NCBI GenBank assembly: GCA_963773465.1
Contig: CAVZBF010000001.1
Coordinates: 1,922,001 to 1,986,000, forward strand
DNA from: VBAS01 sp963773465
GTDB taxonomy: Bacteria; Bacteroidota; Bacteroidia; Chitinophagales; Chitinophagaceae
Direction of reading: 5' to 3'
DNA: 64,000 nucleotides
The translations under genes and the position numbers were made by a program. The notes under the pieces are model-generated. The model had not been told where the DNA came from. It ran no database searches and saw only the letters and a program-made list of their open reading frames with translations. Positions 23,809 through 32,602 of this stretch are shown here, piece by piece; the stretch's first letter is position 1, and every line of letters begins with the position of its first letter.

Positions 23809-25428
23809 TTATCGGTTATATGAGTACGTATTTACATAAGATGATAATTCATTTTTGCTTGTCTGAGAAGTCAGCACATCATACATCAGGTTGAAATTCT
23901 GCGTATCGGTAATATTACCGTAAGCTGATTTTGCCAATTGTAAACGGTTACTCTCTGAACTTACTAATTCAATTAATTGCTTGGCCTGCGCCACTGTGAA
24001 ATAATAACTCTCATTTTCGAATATTTCGGATAGCTTGGACATTTTAGCTCCTAAACCCCATGTATTCCTGACCTCGTTGTATAAAGTAGTATAGCTGCTG
24101 TTTGACATTGGAGTTCGTGTATTATATACCGGGCTTGTAGGTCCAGGAGTAGTTTGATAGCCTCTTACAAAAGTTTCCAGTTCATTTCTGCTTGCTGTGC
24201 TGGAAAGCACAGCGTATATTTGATTGAAGTTTGCCTGGTCAACGATATTTCCGTAAGAAGATTTAGCAAGCTCAAGCCTGTTACTTTCAGAACTCACCAG
24301 TTGAATAAGTTCCCTTGCTTGTGCCACCGTGAAATAATAACTCTCATTGGCAAAAATGTTCACCAATGCAGACATTTTTGCTCCAACACCAAAACGATTT
24401 TGAACATCACGATACAACACATTATAATCTGCATCCTTCATGGCCACTCTTGCATAAACAGGATTACTGTCATCATAAGTAGTCACAAATCTGTCCAGTT
24501 CATTCCTGCTTCCCTGGGTATTCAGCAGCGTGTGCATCTGTGAAAAATTATTTTTATCGATAATGCTTCTGAAAGATATTTTGGCAAGATAGAGCCTGTT
24601 AGTTTCATCAGGAACTAATTGAACTAATTGCTTTGCCTGTGATACGGTAAAATAATTATTGGTATTTGTGAAATTATTATAAATATAAGAAACCTGCGAG
24701 TTGGTTGTTGTTTGACGACGCGCTGTTCTATAAATTGTATTAAATGCCGCCGACGACATGGCAGTTGACGAGCTACCCGCACTATAACTGCTTACATAAG
24801 CTGCCAATTGATCCCTGTAAGACTGGCTATTAAACAGATCATACAGCATGGTAAAATTTGTTGGATCGGTAATGCTTCGATACGATGCCTTTGCTAACGT
24901 GAAGCGATCACCTTGATTATTTATCTGCTGGATCAATGTTCTTGCCTGTGCAGTTGTAAAATAGTAACTGGTGTTTGCAAATGCATCACTGGCCAATTTC
25001 ATCTTATTAGCAGATCTCCATTGCGAACGAATACTATTATACAGGATAGTAAAATCGGCATCACTCATAGGAACTGCAGTAGTATTATTATCTGCTCTCC
25101 ACTTAGATTCCCTTTGCTGCACACTGCCGTTTGCTGTTATAGTTATTTGCAGATCATACCCTGTTCTTATTGTAAAGGGAATGGATGCTATATTTACCTC
25201 GTCGCGACGCTTTAGCTGAAGCGTATGCTGGCCCGCCTGCATATTGGAAACTACAATCGGCGGATTTGTGTTTGTATTATAATCACTGGTAACGGCATAT
25301 TCTTTGCCGTCAATAATGACCCCATTATTATTATTTCCCTTAACAGTTATTGTTAGCGTACTCACTGTTTGGGCAAACACCGATGTGATCATCATCAAAC
25401 TAACCAGTAATATTGATATCTTTTTCAT
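23809..25428 (-). CDS. secreted protein with four tandem DUF4476 domains
   Basis: 539 residues. Signal peptide to FAQ (about 20), a beta-rich N-terminal domain (21-115), then four repeats of about 95 residues at 121-215, 224-318, 330-424 and 441-536. Each starts with M-S-D/N-A-D/S and contains YYFTxAQAxxLIQLV, xxxRLxLAKxSYxxIxD and a final NFxxxYxxLxxxxxRxELxxFV. Repeats 3 and 4 are the most alike. DUF4476 is usually single and C-terminal; four copies are unusual. Function unknown; surface or periplasmic by signal peptide. Confidence 0.88.
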   Translation of the reverse strand: MKKISILLVSLMMITSVFAQTVSTLTITVKGNNNNGVIIDGKEYAVTSDYNTNTNPPIVVSNMQAGQHTLQLKRRDEVNIASIPFTIRTGYDLQITITANGSVQQRESKWRADNNTTAVPMSDADFTILYNSIRSQWRSANKMKLASDAFANTSYYFTTAQARTLIQQINNQGDRFTLAKASYRSITDPTNFTMLYDLFNSQSYRDQLAAYVSSYSAGSSSTAMSSAAFNTIYRTARRQTTTNSQVSYIYNNFTNTNNYFTVSQAKQLVQLVPDETNRLYLAKISFRSIIDKNNFSQMHTLLNTQGSRNELDRFVTTYDDSNPVYARVAMKDADYNVLYRDVQNRFGVGAKMSALVNIFANESYYFTVAQARELIQLVSSESNRLELAKSSYGNIVDQANFNQIYAVLSSTASRNELETFVRGYQTTPGPTSPVYNTRTPMSNSSYTTLYNEVRNTWGLGAKMSKLSEIFENESYYFTVAQAKQLIELVSSESNRLQLAKSAYGNITDTQNFNLMYDVLTSQTSKNELSSYVNTYSYNR

Positions 25429-25604
25429 AACGTATCTGATTTGATTAATAGTTTATTGTTTATATAATGGAGACAAAGTCCATACCAACAAGATTAATGC
25501 GCAGATTTGCATTAGCATACATAAAAGCTGGTGGGGCGTTTATACCACACTATTATTTTAATGAGTAAACACCTTTAAGTATAGTATAGTTGTTCTACTA
25601 TAAA

Positions 25605-25633
25605 AAGAAAACCGGATATGATCCGGTTTTCTT
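25605..25633 (-). terminator. intrinsic terminator
   Basis: A perfect 13-bp stem (AAGAAAACCGGAT and complement) with a 3-nt loop; on the minus strand a T run follows. Downstream of the small SP+TM gene at 25657. Confidence 0.8.
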
Positions 25634-25656
25634 ATATATCCACCTCAACGCTATTA

Positions 25657-25878
25657 CTACGCATTTTTTGTTTTTCCGCCACGTAGTAAGGCTACTAATA
25701 ACAAAATAAATACTGCACCTCCGATTACCCAAACAATTGGATTCTGATACCATTCATTTTCTTTTTTCACATTTATATCAACGTCGAGCCCTTTATCCTG
25801 TGCAAATGTCAATACTCTGTAAAAACATGCCAGCATAAGTGTTGTAAATCGTAACCATAACCTGCTGATCTTTTTCAT
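25657..25878 (-). CDS. small SP+TM protein, paralogue of 21335-21595
   Basis: 73 residues. N-terminal signal segment ending near TFAQ, a charged spacer DVDINVKKE, then NEWYQNPIVWVIGGAVFILL and LVALLRGGKTKNA. It shares the WY-x-x-P-x-x-WV-x-GGAVFI-x-LVAL-x-RG core with the protein 4 kb away. The two flank the DUF4476-repeat gene and are on the same strand. Function unknown. Confidence 0.75.
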   Translation of the reverse strand: MKKISRLWLRFTTLMLACFYRVLTFAQDKGLDVDINVKKENEWYQNPIVWVIGGAVFILLLVALLRGGKTKNA

Positions 25879-26059
25879 ACATAGATGGTTTTAGTAGTTA
25901 ATAAAGATTATTTTTTGATCATACGGAATTTTACTCACTCCAAGGTCATTTCACATCTACAACATCAACAACCTTATCAAATGAGCTAGGCAAAAAAGGT
26001 GCCATTGAAATTTCCCTGAAACATGGCATGTATTTTTCAATAAGTGCTAAAACGCTATT

Positions 26060-26350
26060 ATGTCTAAATCCATCAAAAAATCACCTTCACAAGGTGAAAA
26101 GAAACAAGCAAGGAAAAATAACCCCAAATCAACCGAAGTGGGTAAAACTGCCAAGGAGATAGTAAAAAGACACTTGAGTGATGAGAATGATAAAATAACC
26201 GAAGACGATATGAGGCATGTAAAAATTGATATGTCTATCCCTAAAGACAAAGCTCATAAGCCATTGCCAATAAAAAAAACCAAGGAAAGACCTAAAGATT
26301 CTGAAAAGGATAATGCCCACATAACTCCGTGGGATGTGGTTAGTGAATAA
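26060..26350 (+). CDS. highly charged small protein of unknown function
   Basis: 96 residues, strongly basic at the start (KSPSQGEKKQARKNNPK) and ending AHITPWDVVSE. The middle has KITEDDMRHVKIDMSIP and KAHKPLPIKKTKERPKD, which look like conserved linear motifs rather than a fold. Its last 222 nt are antisense to the 3' extension of the VanZ frame; I consider this gene real and that extension doubtful. Confidence 0.6.
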   Translation: MSKSIKKSPSQGEKKQARKNNPKSTEVGKTAKEIVKRHLSDENDKITEDDMRHVKIDMSIPKDKAHKPLPIKKTKERPKDSEKDNAHITPWDVVSE

Positions 26351-27004
26351 ACTCTTTCTTTTTTTATTACCTGGTGCCACGATTATTTTTATCAGCCAGT
26401 AAATAATAAAGCCCAGGCAGGCGCCGGCCGTGTTCAGCATTATATCATCTACATCCGTGCTGCGATAACTTGTAGCGAGTTGCAAAATTTCAATTCCCAC
26501 TGAAACAAAAAAAGAGATCAGGAGTACTGCAAAAAGACCTGAAAGCTTCCGGAGTTTTCTGTAAAGTAATGGCAAATAAATCCCCAAAGGGAAAAGCATA
26601 ATTAAATTTCCGACCACCTGTTTATCGTAAGTGCTATACCTGTTGATCGTGCTAAACGGAGTAAAATTTACATGATCATTCGTTTCTATGCGACGTTCCA
26701 TTTTATGCCACCATTCGTGTGAGGATACTTCTTTAAACAAAATAAAATACCCGGTTAATTGCAACACAAAAAATACATACATAAAAAAACTAGAGTGTAT
26801 CACCACCTGCAAAAAATTGTTATGGGTTCTTCGCAGCGCTGCATAAATGACCAAGGTATACAACAACATTACGCTTAGCATTAACCCGGCTATTCTTTTA
26901 AAACTGGAGTTGCTGTAGTTTTCATGATATAGCACCCGCAGATAAAACAGGCTTACAATTATAACCGGCAGAATGACTATCAGTTTTTTTACCCAGTTTT
27001 TCAT
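26129..27004 (-). CDS. VanZ-family membrane protein (3' end uncertain)
   Basis: Five to six helices. The VanZ core is clear: NHVNFTPFSTINRYSTY, VVGNLIMLFPLGIYLPLLYRK, then SVGIEILQLATSYRSTDVDD and LNTAGACLGFIIYWLI. After about residue 215 the reading continues for 75 residues antisense to the plus-strand gene. One base change in the A run of GGTAATAAAAAAAG near 26350-26360 would instead give a stop soon after, so the real end is probably about 26340. Role: VanZ proteins are linked to glycopeptide resistance or lipid handling; unproven here. Confidence 0.82.
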   Translation of the reverse strand: MKNWVKKLIVILPVIIVSLFYLRVLYHENYSNSSFKRIAGLMLSVMLLYTLVIYAALRRTHNNFLQVVIHSSFFMYVFFVLQLTGYFILFKEVSSHEWWHKMERRIETNDHVNFTPFSTINRYSTYDKQVVGNLIMLFPLGIYLPLLYRKLRKLSGLFAVLLISFFVSVGIEILQLATSYRSTDVDDIMLNTAGACLGFIIYWLIKIIVAPGNKKRKSLFTNHIPRSYVGIILFRIFRSFLGFFYWQWLMSFVFRDRHINFYMPHIVFGYFIILITQVSFYYLLGSFTHFG

Positions 27005-27145
27005 AATGAGATGCTGTAAAATAACACAATTCGTTTAACTATCTAAATTCATGTTAAGAGTGCCGCTTCACAGAAGTTTAACGTAAAATGGCCTGATAGT
27101 TTGATTATAGGAGTGTTTTATATTTCTTAAATTAAATCAAACAAT

Positions 27146-27619
27146 ATGAAAAAATTACTACTCATTTTGGCTCCGGCCGCACTTCTTCTTGGCTCATGTA
27201 ATTCGGAAAAAATCAAAGAACCTGAATACCGCGATATTCAGAACGTACGCATTATGGATGTTGGCCTGTTGCAAACAACCGCAGGTGTTGAAATGGTTTA
27301 TTACAATCCCAATGACTTTGGTGTAACGCTCAGCGAAGCACGAGGCGATGTATATATCGACGACATGTATTTTGGCCGCTTCGGTATCAGTGATAAAGTA
27401 GCGGTGCGAAAACACAAAGAATTTATTATTCCTGCCGTGTTAAAAATGGACAATATCAGCGCTATAAAAAATCATCGTGAGATTTGGAAAAAGAAAAAAG
27501 CATCGATAAGAATCGAGGGATTTGCTACAGTAAAAAAAGCAGGTTTTAACAAAGAAATTCCAATAAAATACGAAGGAATCCAGGATATAGAACGTCTGCG
27601 TGCACTCGTTGCAAATTGA
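27146..27619 (+). CDS. LEA type 2-like lipoprotein
   Basis: 157 residues. Lipobox LLGSC (C18). The mature domain has VRIMDVGLLQTTAGVEMVYYNPNDFGVTL, the LEA14-like/WHy opening (hydrophobic strand, YYNPND), followed by DVYIDDMYFGRF and a strand-rich end. Bacterial LEA-2 lipoproteins of this type are common in Bacteroidota. No partner genes are apparent. A strong terminator follows. Confidence 0.85.
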   Translation: MKKLLLILAPAALLLGSCNSEKIKEPEYRDIQNVRIMDVGLLQTTAGVEMVYYNPNDFGVTLSEARGDVYIDDMYFGRFGISDKVAVRKHKEFIIPAVLKMDNISAIKNHREIWKKKKASIRIEGFATVKKAGFNKEIPIKYEGIQDIERLRALVAN

Positions 27620-27639
27620 TGTTTCATTGAGAGTTTTTT

Positions 27640-27674
27640 AATAACCCATGTAAATAACATGGGTTATTTTTTTT
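27640..27674 (+). terminator. intrinsic terminator
   Basis: AATAACCCATGT and its complement make a 12-bp stem with a 5-nt loop, followed by eight T. Confidence 0.9.
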
Positions 27675-27845
27675 CATCCCATCATTGAATTAGTCATTGT
27701 TAAAAGTCAAAAACCATAAACTATTAATTAGGTGATGCTTGAAATTTGATTAACGATTTCTTTAACAGTTGTAAAATCTCTGGCACCGTTTTTCGATTAT
27801 ATACACGTAATGAAAAATAATTTAATCATCTTAAAAAACTCAGTT

Positions 27846-28319
27846 ATGAAACAACCTTTACTCTTAATTGTTATTGCCATAGCTGCAGTATTATCTGTAG
27901 CAGCAATAGTAGGTATCAGCAACAATTCAAAAGCGCAAAAAGTTGATGCCGCAGAGTTGGCACAATTCGAAGCGTGGAAAGAAACAAAAACAATGGAAGC
28001 AATAGCATCTCAGCAAGCAAGCTATGCGGCTCCAAAGAAAACAACCAGCACAGCAAGACGTCCTGTAAGTTATCAGAGCCCGAAAATGGTTTCTGAATCT
28101 CAGAACACTGCTAAGACAACAACCAAAAAGAAAGGTTGGAGTAAAGCTGCAAAAGGTACAGCGATTGGTGCCGGTGCAGGTGCAGTTCTTGGAGCAGTAA
28201 TTAATAAAAAGAACCGTGTAGCAGGTGCAGTGATCGGTGGTGTGCTCGGCGGCGGTGGCGGATACGTTATCGGACGCGGTATGGATAAAAAAGATGGACG
28301 GGTACAGTTGCAATACTAA
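27846..28319 (+). CDS. glycine-zipper protein
   Basis: 157 residues from MKQPLLLIVIAIAAVLSV (a start at 27810 adds 12 residues). After an N-terminal anchor or signal segment comes a low-complexity basic stretch, then GTAIGAGAGAVLGAVINKKNR and GAVIGGVLGGGGGYVIGRGMD, two glycine-zipper helices of the Gly-zipper 2TM type often found in outer-membrane-associated small proteins. A short YQSP motif precedes the zipper. Confidence 0.82.
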   Translation: MKQPLLLIVIAIAAVLSVAAIVGISNNSKAQKVDAAELAQFEAWKETKTMEAIASQQASYAAPKKTTSTARRPVSYQSPKMVSESQNTAKTTTKKKGWSKAAKGTAIGAGAGAVLGAVINKKNRVAGAVIGGVLGGGGGYVIGRGMDKKDGRVQLQY

Positions 28320-28349
28320 ATAAAGCAATAATGAACGAAAACCTGATAT

Positions 28350-28380
28350 AAGGGACTTTATAAGTCCCTTTTCTTTTTTT
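28350..28380 (+). terminator. intrinsic terminator
   Basis: AAGGGACTT and AAGTCCCTT form a 9-bp stem with a TAT loop, then a T-rich tail. Confidence 0.85.
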
Positions 28381-28401
28381 AAGCAGTACATCCCGATGTC
28401 A

Positions 28402-28409
28402 TACATTTG
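28402..28409 (+). promoter_or_regulatory. -7 promoter element (TACATTTG)
   Basis: Exact TAnnTTTG match 23 nt before the NIPSNAP gene ATG and 22 nt after the preceding terminator. Confidence 0.5.
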
Positions 28410-28432
28410 ACCTTATAAAAGATCCATTTAAA

Positions 28433-29230
28433 ATGAAAAAAATCTTAAAACCAGTTGCCATTATTTTCACCGCAGCCTTATTTGCATTCGTTACTCAATC
28501 ATCGTTTACACCGAATAAAACTAACAGAGAATTTTATCAGCTTACGGTGTATCATTTCAACAATTCAGACCAGGAAAAAACACTTGATACTTATTTGCAA
28601 AATGCATTGATACCTGCTTTGCACAAAATGGACATCAAAAATGTAGGCGTATTTAAAAATCATTCAAACGATACAATCGCGGATAAGACTATGTATGTCC
28701 TTATTCCAATACAGTCATTGGAACATGTTATGAATATATCACGGAAATTGGCGATCGATAAAGACTACCAAAGTGCGGGAGCCGAATACATCAATGCGGT
28801 TTACACAACACCACCTTACACCAGGATGGAAACTATTTTGCTGCAGGCATTTTCTTTGGCCCCGAAACTTCAATTGCCTGCATTAAAGGGTACAAGAAGA
28901 GAAAGGATCTATGAGCTCCGGAGTTATGAGAGCGCCACGGAAAAAATATTCCAAAATAAAGTCAAGATGTTTAATGATGGCGATGAGATCGGTTTATTCA
29001 AGCGGTTGAATTTTAATGCAAATTTTTATGGTGAAGTGATTGCCGGTGGCAAAATGCCCAACCTGATGTATATGACCTGTCATGAAAATAAAGCTGTAAG
29101 AGATGCCAATTGGAAAGCATTTGGTACTGATCCGTATTGGAAAAAACTCTCTGCCATGCCGGAGTACCAGCATAATGTTTCTCACATTGATATTAGCTTT
29201 TTGTATCCAACCGAATATTCCGATTATTAA
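28433..29230 (+). CDS. exported NIPSNAP-family protein
   Basis: 265 residues with a signal peptide (to about residue 25). Two ferredoxin-like halves are visible: REFYQLTVYHFNNSDQEKTLDTYL in the first and the NIPSNAP signature ERIYELRSYESATEKIFQNKV in the second, ending PYWKKLSAMPEY. Family members are of unclear biochemistry; in Bacteroidota they often occur as secreted two-domain forms as here. Complete and unbroken. Confidence 0.9.
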   Translation: MKKILKPVAIIFTAALFAFVTQSSFTPNKTNREFYQLTVYHFNNSDQEKTLDTYLQNALIPALHKMDIKNVGVFKNHSNDTIADKTMYVLIPIQSLEHVMNISRKLAIDKDYQSAGAEYINAVYTTPPYTRMETILLQAFSLAPKLQLPALKGTRRERIYELRSYESATEKIFQNKVKMFNDGDEIGLFKRLNFNANFYGEVIAGGKMPNLMYMTCHENKAVRDANWKAFGTDPYWKKLSAMPEYQHNVSHIDISFLYPTEYSDY

Positions 29231-29443
29231 ATGAGGCTTCTCAAAACTTCTTATTTTCATTCACAATGAGAACGGAGAAATAACAGGAAAAACGACGAGA
29301 AACTATCCGGTAATTCCTTTTCTCATGCGTAATCCTATCGCAAGTAAACCCGTTCACAAGTTTTTTTTAAACGTCCTTGTTCGTTTAATTATTGATTGCA
29401 CGATTCTTGCTTAAATTCGGGTTATAACCTAAAGCCCCTCAAC

Positions 29444-30025
29444 ATGAAAATTGGTTTTCTCCGCATCTGTTTTTTAACAATTAGTATTTTGACAATAACA
29501 GGCCTGCAGGCACAAAGCTTAAAAAGTCTTGATGATAATAACGGGTTTAAAAAATATAAGCTCGGGTCAAAGTTCGTACTTGGCTTAGGAGTCAAGAACA
29601 AAGACGCAGAAGGCGCTGATAAAATTGTAATTGACTACGCAAATGAGAAGATCGGTGATATTCCTGTTAAGACAATCGAGTTATACTATTTAAGAGATAC
29701 ACTTGCGAAGATCATTGTCAGGGTTTCACCTGAATATTATGAAAAACTGATAGACGCCGTAAAAAGCTCTTTCGGACCGCCAACACAAGATATAAGTAAT
29801 AACGAAAAGGTGAGTCATGACACCGCTGCCCTGTCTCCCAATTATTATAAGAATGATCATATTTGGAAAACCAATCGCCTTAGGATGGAATATTTTTATT
29901 CATACCCCAAAGTAACCAGCGGCGCCTACGGAGCAAGAAGTCTCTATCTCCTATATGCTTTGAACGATTATGGCCAACGTTTACAACGAGTAAAACGAGG
30001 AACCAATTCTGCAAAAAATTTTTGA
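29444..30025 (+). CDS. exported protein of unknown function
   Basis: About 193 residues from MKIGFLRICFLTISILTI (an upstream ATG at 29396 is less likely). Signal peptide to LQAQ. The mature part has DDNNGFKKYKLGSKFVLGLG, then strands and a helix (YYEKLIDAVKSSFGPP), a pattern of small Bacteroidota secreted proteins with an alternating alpha/beta fold. No known domain. Confidence 0.75.
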   Translation: MKIGFLRICFLTISILTITGLQAQSLKSLDDNNGFKKYKLGSKFVLGLGVKNKDAEGADKIVIDYANEKIGDIPVKTIELYYLRDTLAKIIVRVSPEYYEKLIDAVKSSFGPPTQDISNNEKVSHDTAALSPNYYKNDHIWKTNRLRMEYFYSYPKVTSGAYGARSLYLLYALNDYGQRLQRVKRGTNSAKNF

Positions 30026-30040
30026 AGAAAAATTAATTGC

Positions 30041-30048
30041 TAACTTCA
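30041..30048 (+). promoter_or_regulatory. candidate -7 promoter element (TAACTTCA)
   Basis: TAACTTCA ends 4 nt before the ATG of the GNAT gene at 30053; variant of TAnnTTTG with start-codon-proximal placement. Confidence 0.4.
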
Positions 30049-30052
30049 AATA

Positions 30053-30566
30053 ATGCCAATTGCGATTGCGCAGCCAAAAGATATTTCTGCATTAGTATCA
30101 TTAATGGATAATGCCTACCGGGGCGAAGGATCCAAACAAGGCTGGACATCGGAAGCCGATCTCTTTATCGGCAACAAAAGGACTGATGAAGAAACTGTAA
30201 CAAAGCTGATAAATAAACCGGGCGCCGTTTTTCTTAAATACACAAATGAAAGTGGTATTATTGAAGGTTGTGTTTTTCTCCATAACAAAGAATCAAGGCT
30301 CTACCTTGGAATGTTTTCTGTTTCACCGGGTGCACAGGGAAAAGGAATTGGTAAACAATTATTACATGCTGCCGATGAATATGCGAAAGAACAACACTGT
30401 TCTTTAATCTACATGACAGTAATCACGGTACGAGAGGATCTGATCGCCTGGTATGAAAAAAATGGTTATCCAACGAACCGGTAAAGTGCTTCCCTTTCCT
30501 GTTGATGAACGATTCGGAATTCCTACTAAGCCGCTTCAAATGATAGTTCTTGAAAAGCATGTTTGA
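30053..30566 (+). CDS. GNAT-family N-acetyltransferase, one frameshift
   Basis: The given frame stops at 30484 after WYEKNGYPTNR. Removing one C at 30470-30471 gives NGYQRTGKVLPFPVDERFG and a natural end at 30566, for 170 residues, the normal length. Motif A is LGMFSVSPGAQGKGIGKQLL; motif B is WYEKNGY. The conserved tail after the break shows the frameshift is probably a sequence error. Substrate unknown. Confidence 0.88.
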
Positions 30567-30579
30567 TTTGTAAAAAATA

Positions 30580-30603
30580 AAAGGCCTTCGATTGAAGACC
30601 TTT
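30580..30603. terminator. bidirectional terminator candidate
   Basis: AAAGGCCTTC faces GAAGACCTTT (one mismatch) with a 4-nt loop; T-rich on both sides. Between the convergent GNAT and cytochrome-like genes. Confidence 0.6.
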
Positions 30604-30622
30604 ATAATTAAATAATAGTTGA

Positions 30623-30979
30623 TCAATTTTCCAAAGCGCCATCATCTTTAAACTTCTTAAATACGGCGATCGTATCAGCTGCTAATTTCGTAGCTCTTCT
30701 GAAAGGCATAAACCCTCTGTCGCCCGGGTTCAAATCAATGCGACGGATGATCTCATCGATATCAGCTTTCACGTTTGCATAGTTATCGTAAGCTTTTTTA
30801 TTTCCTCCTTTTGAAGGAATATGACAGGGAGAGCATTTGTCTGAAATAACTGATGCCACAGCTGAAGAATAAGTGGTTTTAGCTGCAGCAGCTGCCTTTG
30901 CCGCCTTCTTTGCCGACGAACAATAGGTTAATGCTAATGATAAAATTGCCATGGCTGCGAATACATAAATTTTTTTCAT
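30623..30979 (-). CDS. c-type cytochrome-like lipoprotein
   Basis: 118 residues. Lipobox LALTYC (C20), an alanine/lysine-rich linker, then the haem-binding CSPCH at 49-53. RGFMPFR near 91 could give the distal methionine ligand. It is a short mono-haem domain with the spacing of small Bacteroidota haem-binding proteins. Periplasmic and membrane-anchored. No oxidase or reductase genes nearby. Confidence 0.85.
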   Translation of the reverse strand: MKKIYVFAAMAILSLALTYCSSAKKAAKAAAAAKTTYSSAVASVISDKCSPCHIPSKGGNKKAYDNYANVKADIDEIIRRIDLNPGDRGFMPFRRATKLAADTIAVFKKFKDDGALEN

Positions 30980-31066
30980 TCCTTAAGTTTTAGTCTTTAA
31001 ATGTAGAGAAAAAAAATTAATTGAAAAACCGCTTTGCTTTAATAATAATCAAATTTATCCAGGCGG

Positions 31067-31074
31067 TACATTTG
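31067..31074 (+). promoter_or_regulatory. -7 promoter element (TACATTTG)
   Basis: Exact TAnnTTTG match 10 nt before the ATG of the MFS transporter. Confidence 0.5.
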
Positions 31075-31084
31075 CATCACTTTT

Positions 31085-32281
31085 ATGCTAAGGTCCATAT
31101 TCACCACATATAAGACCGTATATACAGGATTATCCCGTTCCACCTGGCTGCTTTCTATTGTAATGCTGATTAACAGGAGCGGTACAATGGTCGTCCCTTT
31201 CCTTACATTGTATCTTATCCGGATCATGGGTTGTACCGTAGCAGAAGCGGGATTAGTATTTGCCTTCTTTGGCTTAGGTGCTTTTAGCGGAGCTTATGTT
31301 GGCGGCCGGCTTACCGATAAAATTGGATTTTATCATGTTCAAATAATTACGCTGCTTGGCGGTGGTATCATGTTTTTTATTTTATCAGCAATGAAAAGCT
31401 ACTGGCTGATCTGTCTTTTTACATATTTGCTGGCTTTTGTTAATGAAGCTTTCCGTCCGGCTAATTCTGTTGCCATTGCTTTTTACAGCAAACCCGAGAA
31501 TCGAACAAGATCGTATGCGCTTAACAGGCTTGCAATAAATATTGGATGGGCTGTTGGAAGTTCTGTAGGTGGAGTGTTGGCAGGGTTCAACTATAGTTTA
31601 CTATTTTATGTTGACGGCATCACCAATATTGCTGCTGCCATTTTAATTTGGATCTTTTTAAAGCCGGTAAATTTTAAAGAGGAAATAGAAAAGCATAAAG
31701 TAACAGTCGCTATATCTGCGTATAAAGACAAGGTTTACCTGGTTTTTATTTTGCTCACAGTATTTTTTGCCTGTTGTTTTTTCCAGATGTTCACCAACCT
31801 TTCCCCTTTCTTTGCTGAAGAATTACATTTTTCGGAACCACTGATTGGATTTTTACTCGCATTAAATGGAGTTATAATTGCAATAGTGGAAATGGTACTC
31901 GTTTATAAATTAGAAGGCAAAGGAAGAAACCTGCACTATATTTCACTGGGAATATTCATGGTTGGCATAGCATTTCTTATGCTGAATATTCCGGGCATGG
32001 GGCCGCTGCTGGCCCTCTTCATAATTACGCTCATCACTTTTGGGGAAATTTTTTCCATGCCCTTTATGAATAGTTTTTGGATAAGCCGGAGCCACGCTGC
32101 CAACAGGGGTCAATATGCTGCTTTATACACCATGGCCTGGTCGGCCGCTCAAACCCTTGGCCCTCTCGGAGGCTCGCAGCTTGCGGGCCATTTGGGCTTT
32201 AAATGGCTGTGGCTCAGCGTGGGGGCCATTTGCCTGGTAGTAGCCATTTTGATCAGAAGGCTCAAAACATCCAATTCTTAG
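31085..32281 (+). CDS. MFS-family transporter
   Basis: 398 residues, 12 predicted helices in two halves. The loop 2-3 motif is GGRLTDKIGF (MFS motif A), and the first helices have the drug-efflux-like INRSGTMVVPFLTLYL. The second half contains NSFWISRSHAANRGQYAALY. Proton-coupled export of a small molecule is the likely class function; the substrate cannot be read. A TACATTTG -7 element precedes the ATG. Confidence 0.92.
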   Translation: MLRSIFTTYKTVYTGLSRSTWLLSIVMLINRSGTMVVPFLTLYLIRIMGCTVAEAGLVFAFFGLGAFSGAYVGGRLTDKIGFYHVQIITLLGGGIMFFILSAMKSYWLICLFTYLLAFVNEAFRPANSVAIAFYSKPENRTRSYALNRLAINIGWAVGSSVGGVLAGFNYSLLFYVDGITNIAAAILIWIFLKPVNFKEEIEKHKVTVAISAYKDKVYLVFILLTVFFACCFFQMFTNLSPFFAEELHFSEPLIGFLLALNGVIIAIVEMVLVYKLEGKGRNLHYISLGIFMVGIAFLMLNIPGMGPLLALFIITLITFGEIFSMPFMNSFWISRSHAANRGQYAALYTMAWSAAQTLGPLGGSQLAGHLGFKWLWLSVGAICLVVAILIRRLKTSNS

Positions 32282-32351
32282 GTGTTAAATAATCAACCCG
32301 TTGCCGGCTACTTGGCATGATTTTCTTAACTTAACTACTCAAATTTCAATC

Positions 32352-32597
32352 ATGGATAATACTAATGGAACTACTTCGGCTAAAAAAAACAAGAAAGAAT
32401 TTCGCAGAATGATCACAACGAAATTGGAAACCTCTTTACTCGAATTTCAAAGTAGTGTGAAAGACAAAAAATTTAAAGCTGCTTTAAAAAGGGCAGGCAA
32501 ACTTTTGGCAAATGATCTGTTTGTAAAAAATAAAAAAGATAAGCAAAAGAAAGAGGTAAAAAATGATGTTCTTGTAGCCGAAACTATCGGAGCTTAA
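32352..32597 (+). CDS. small charged protein of unknown function
   Basis: 81 residues from MDNTNGTTSAKKNKKEF; an upstream ATG at 32301 adds 17 implausible residues. Lysine-rich, predicted helical (TKLETSLLEFQSSVKDKKF, KAALKRAGKLLANDLF). It may bind nucleic acid on composition alone. A terminator follows. Confidence 0.65.
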   Translation: MDNTNGTTSAKKNKKEFRRMITTKLETSLLEFQSSVKDKKFKAALKRAGKLLANDLFVKNKKDKQKKEVKNDVLVAETIGA

Positions 32598-32602
32598 TTT
32601 AC

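Noticed and set aside
24154..25219. Plus-strand frames in the DUF4476 gene
   Set aside because: Arise antisense to the repeated domains; cysteine-rich nonsense translations.
27927..28406. Long minus-strand frame rich in Cys/Phe
   Set aside because: Antisense to the low-complexity glycine-zipper gene.
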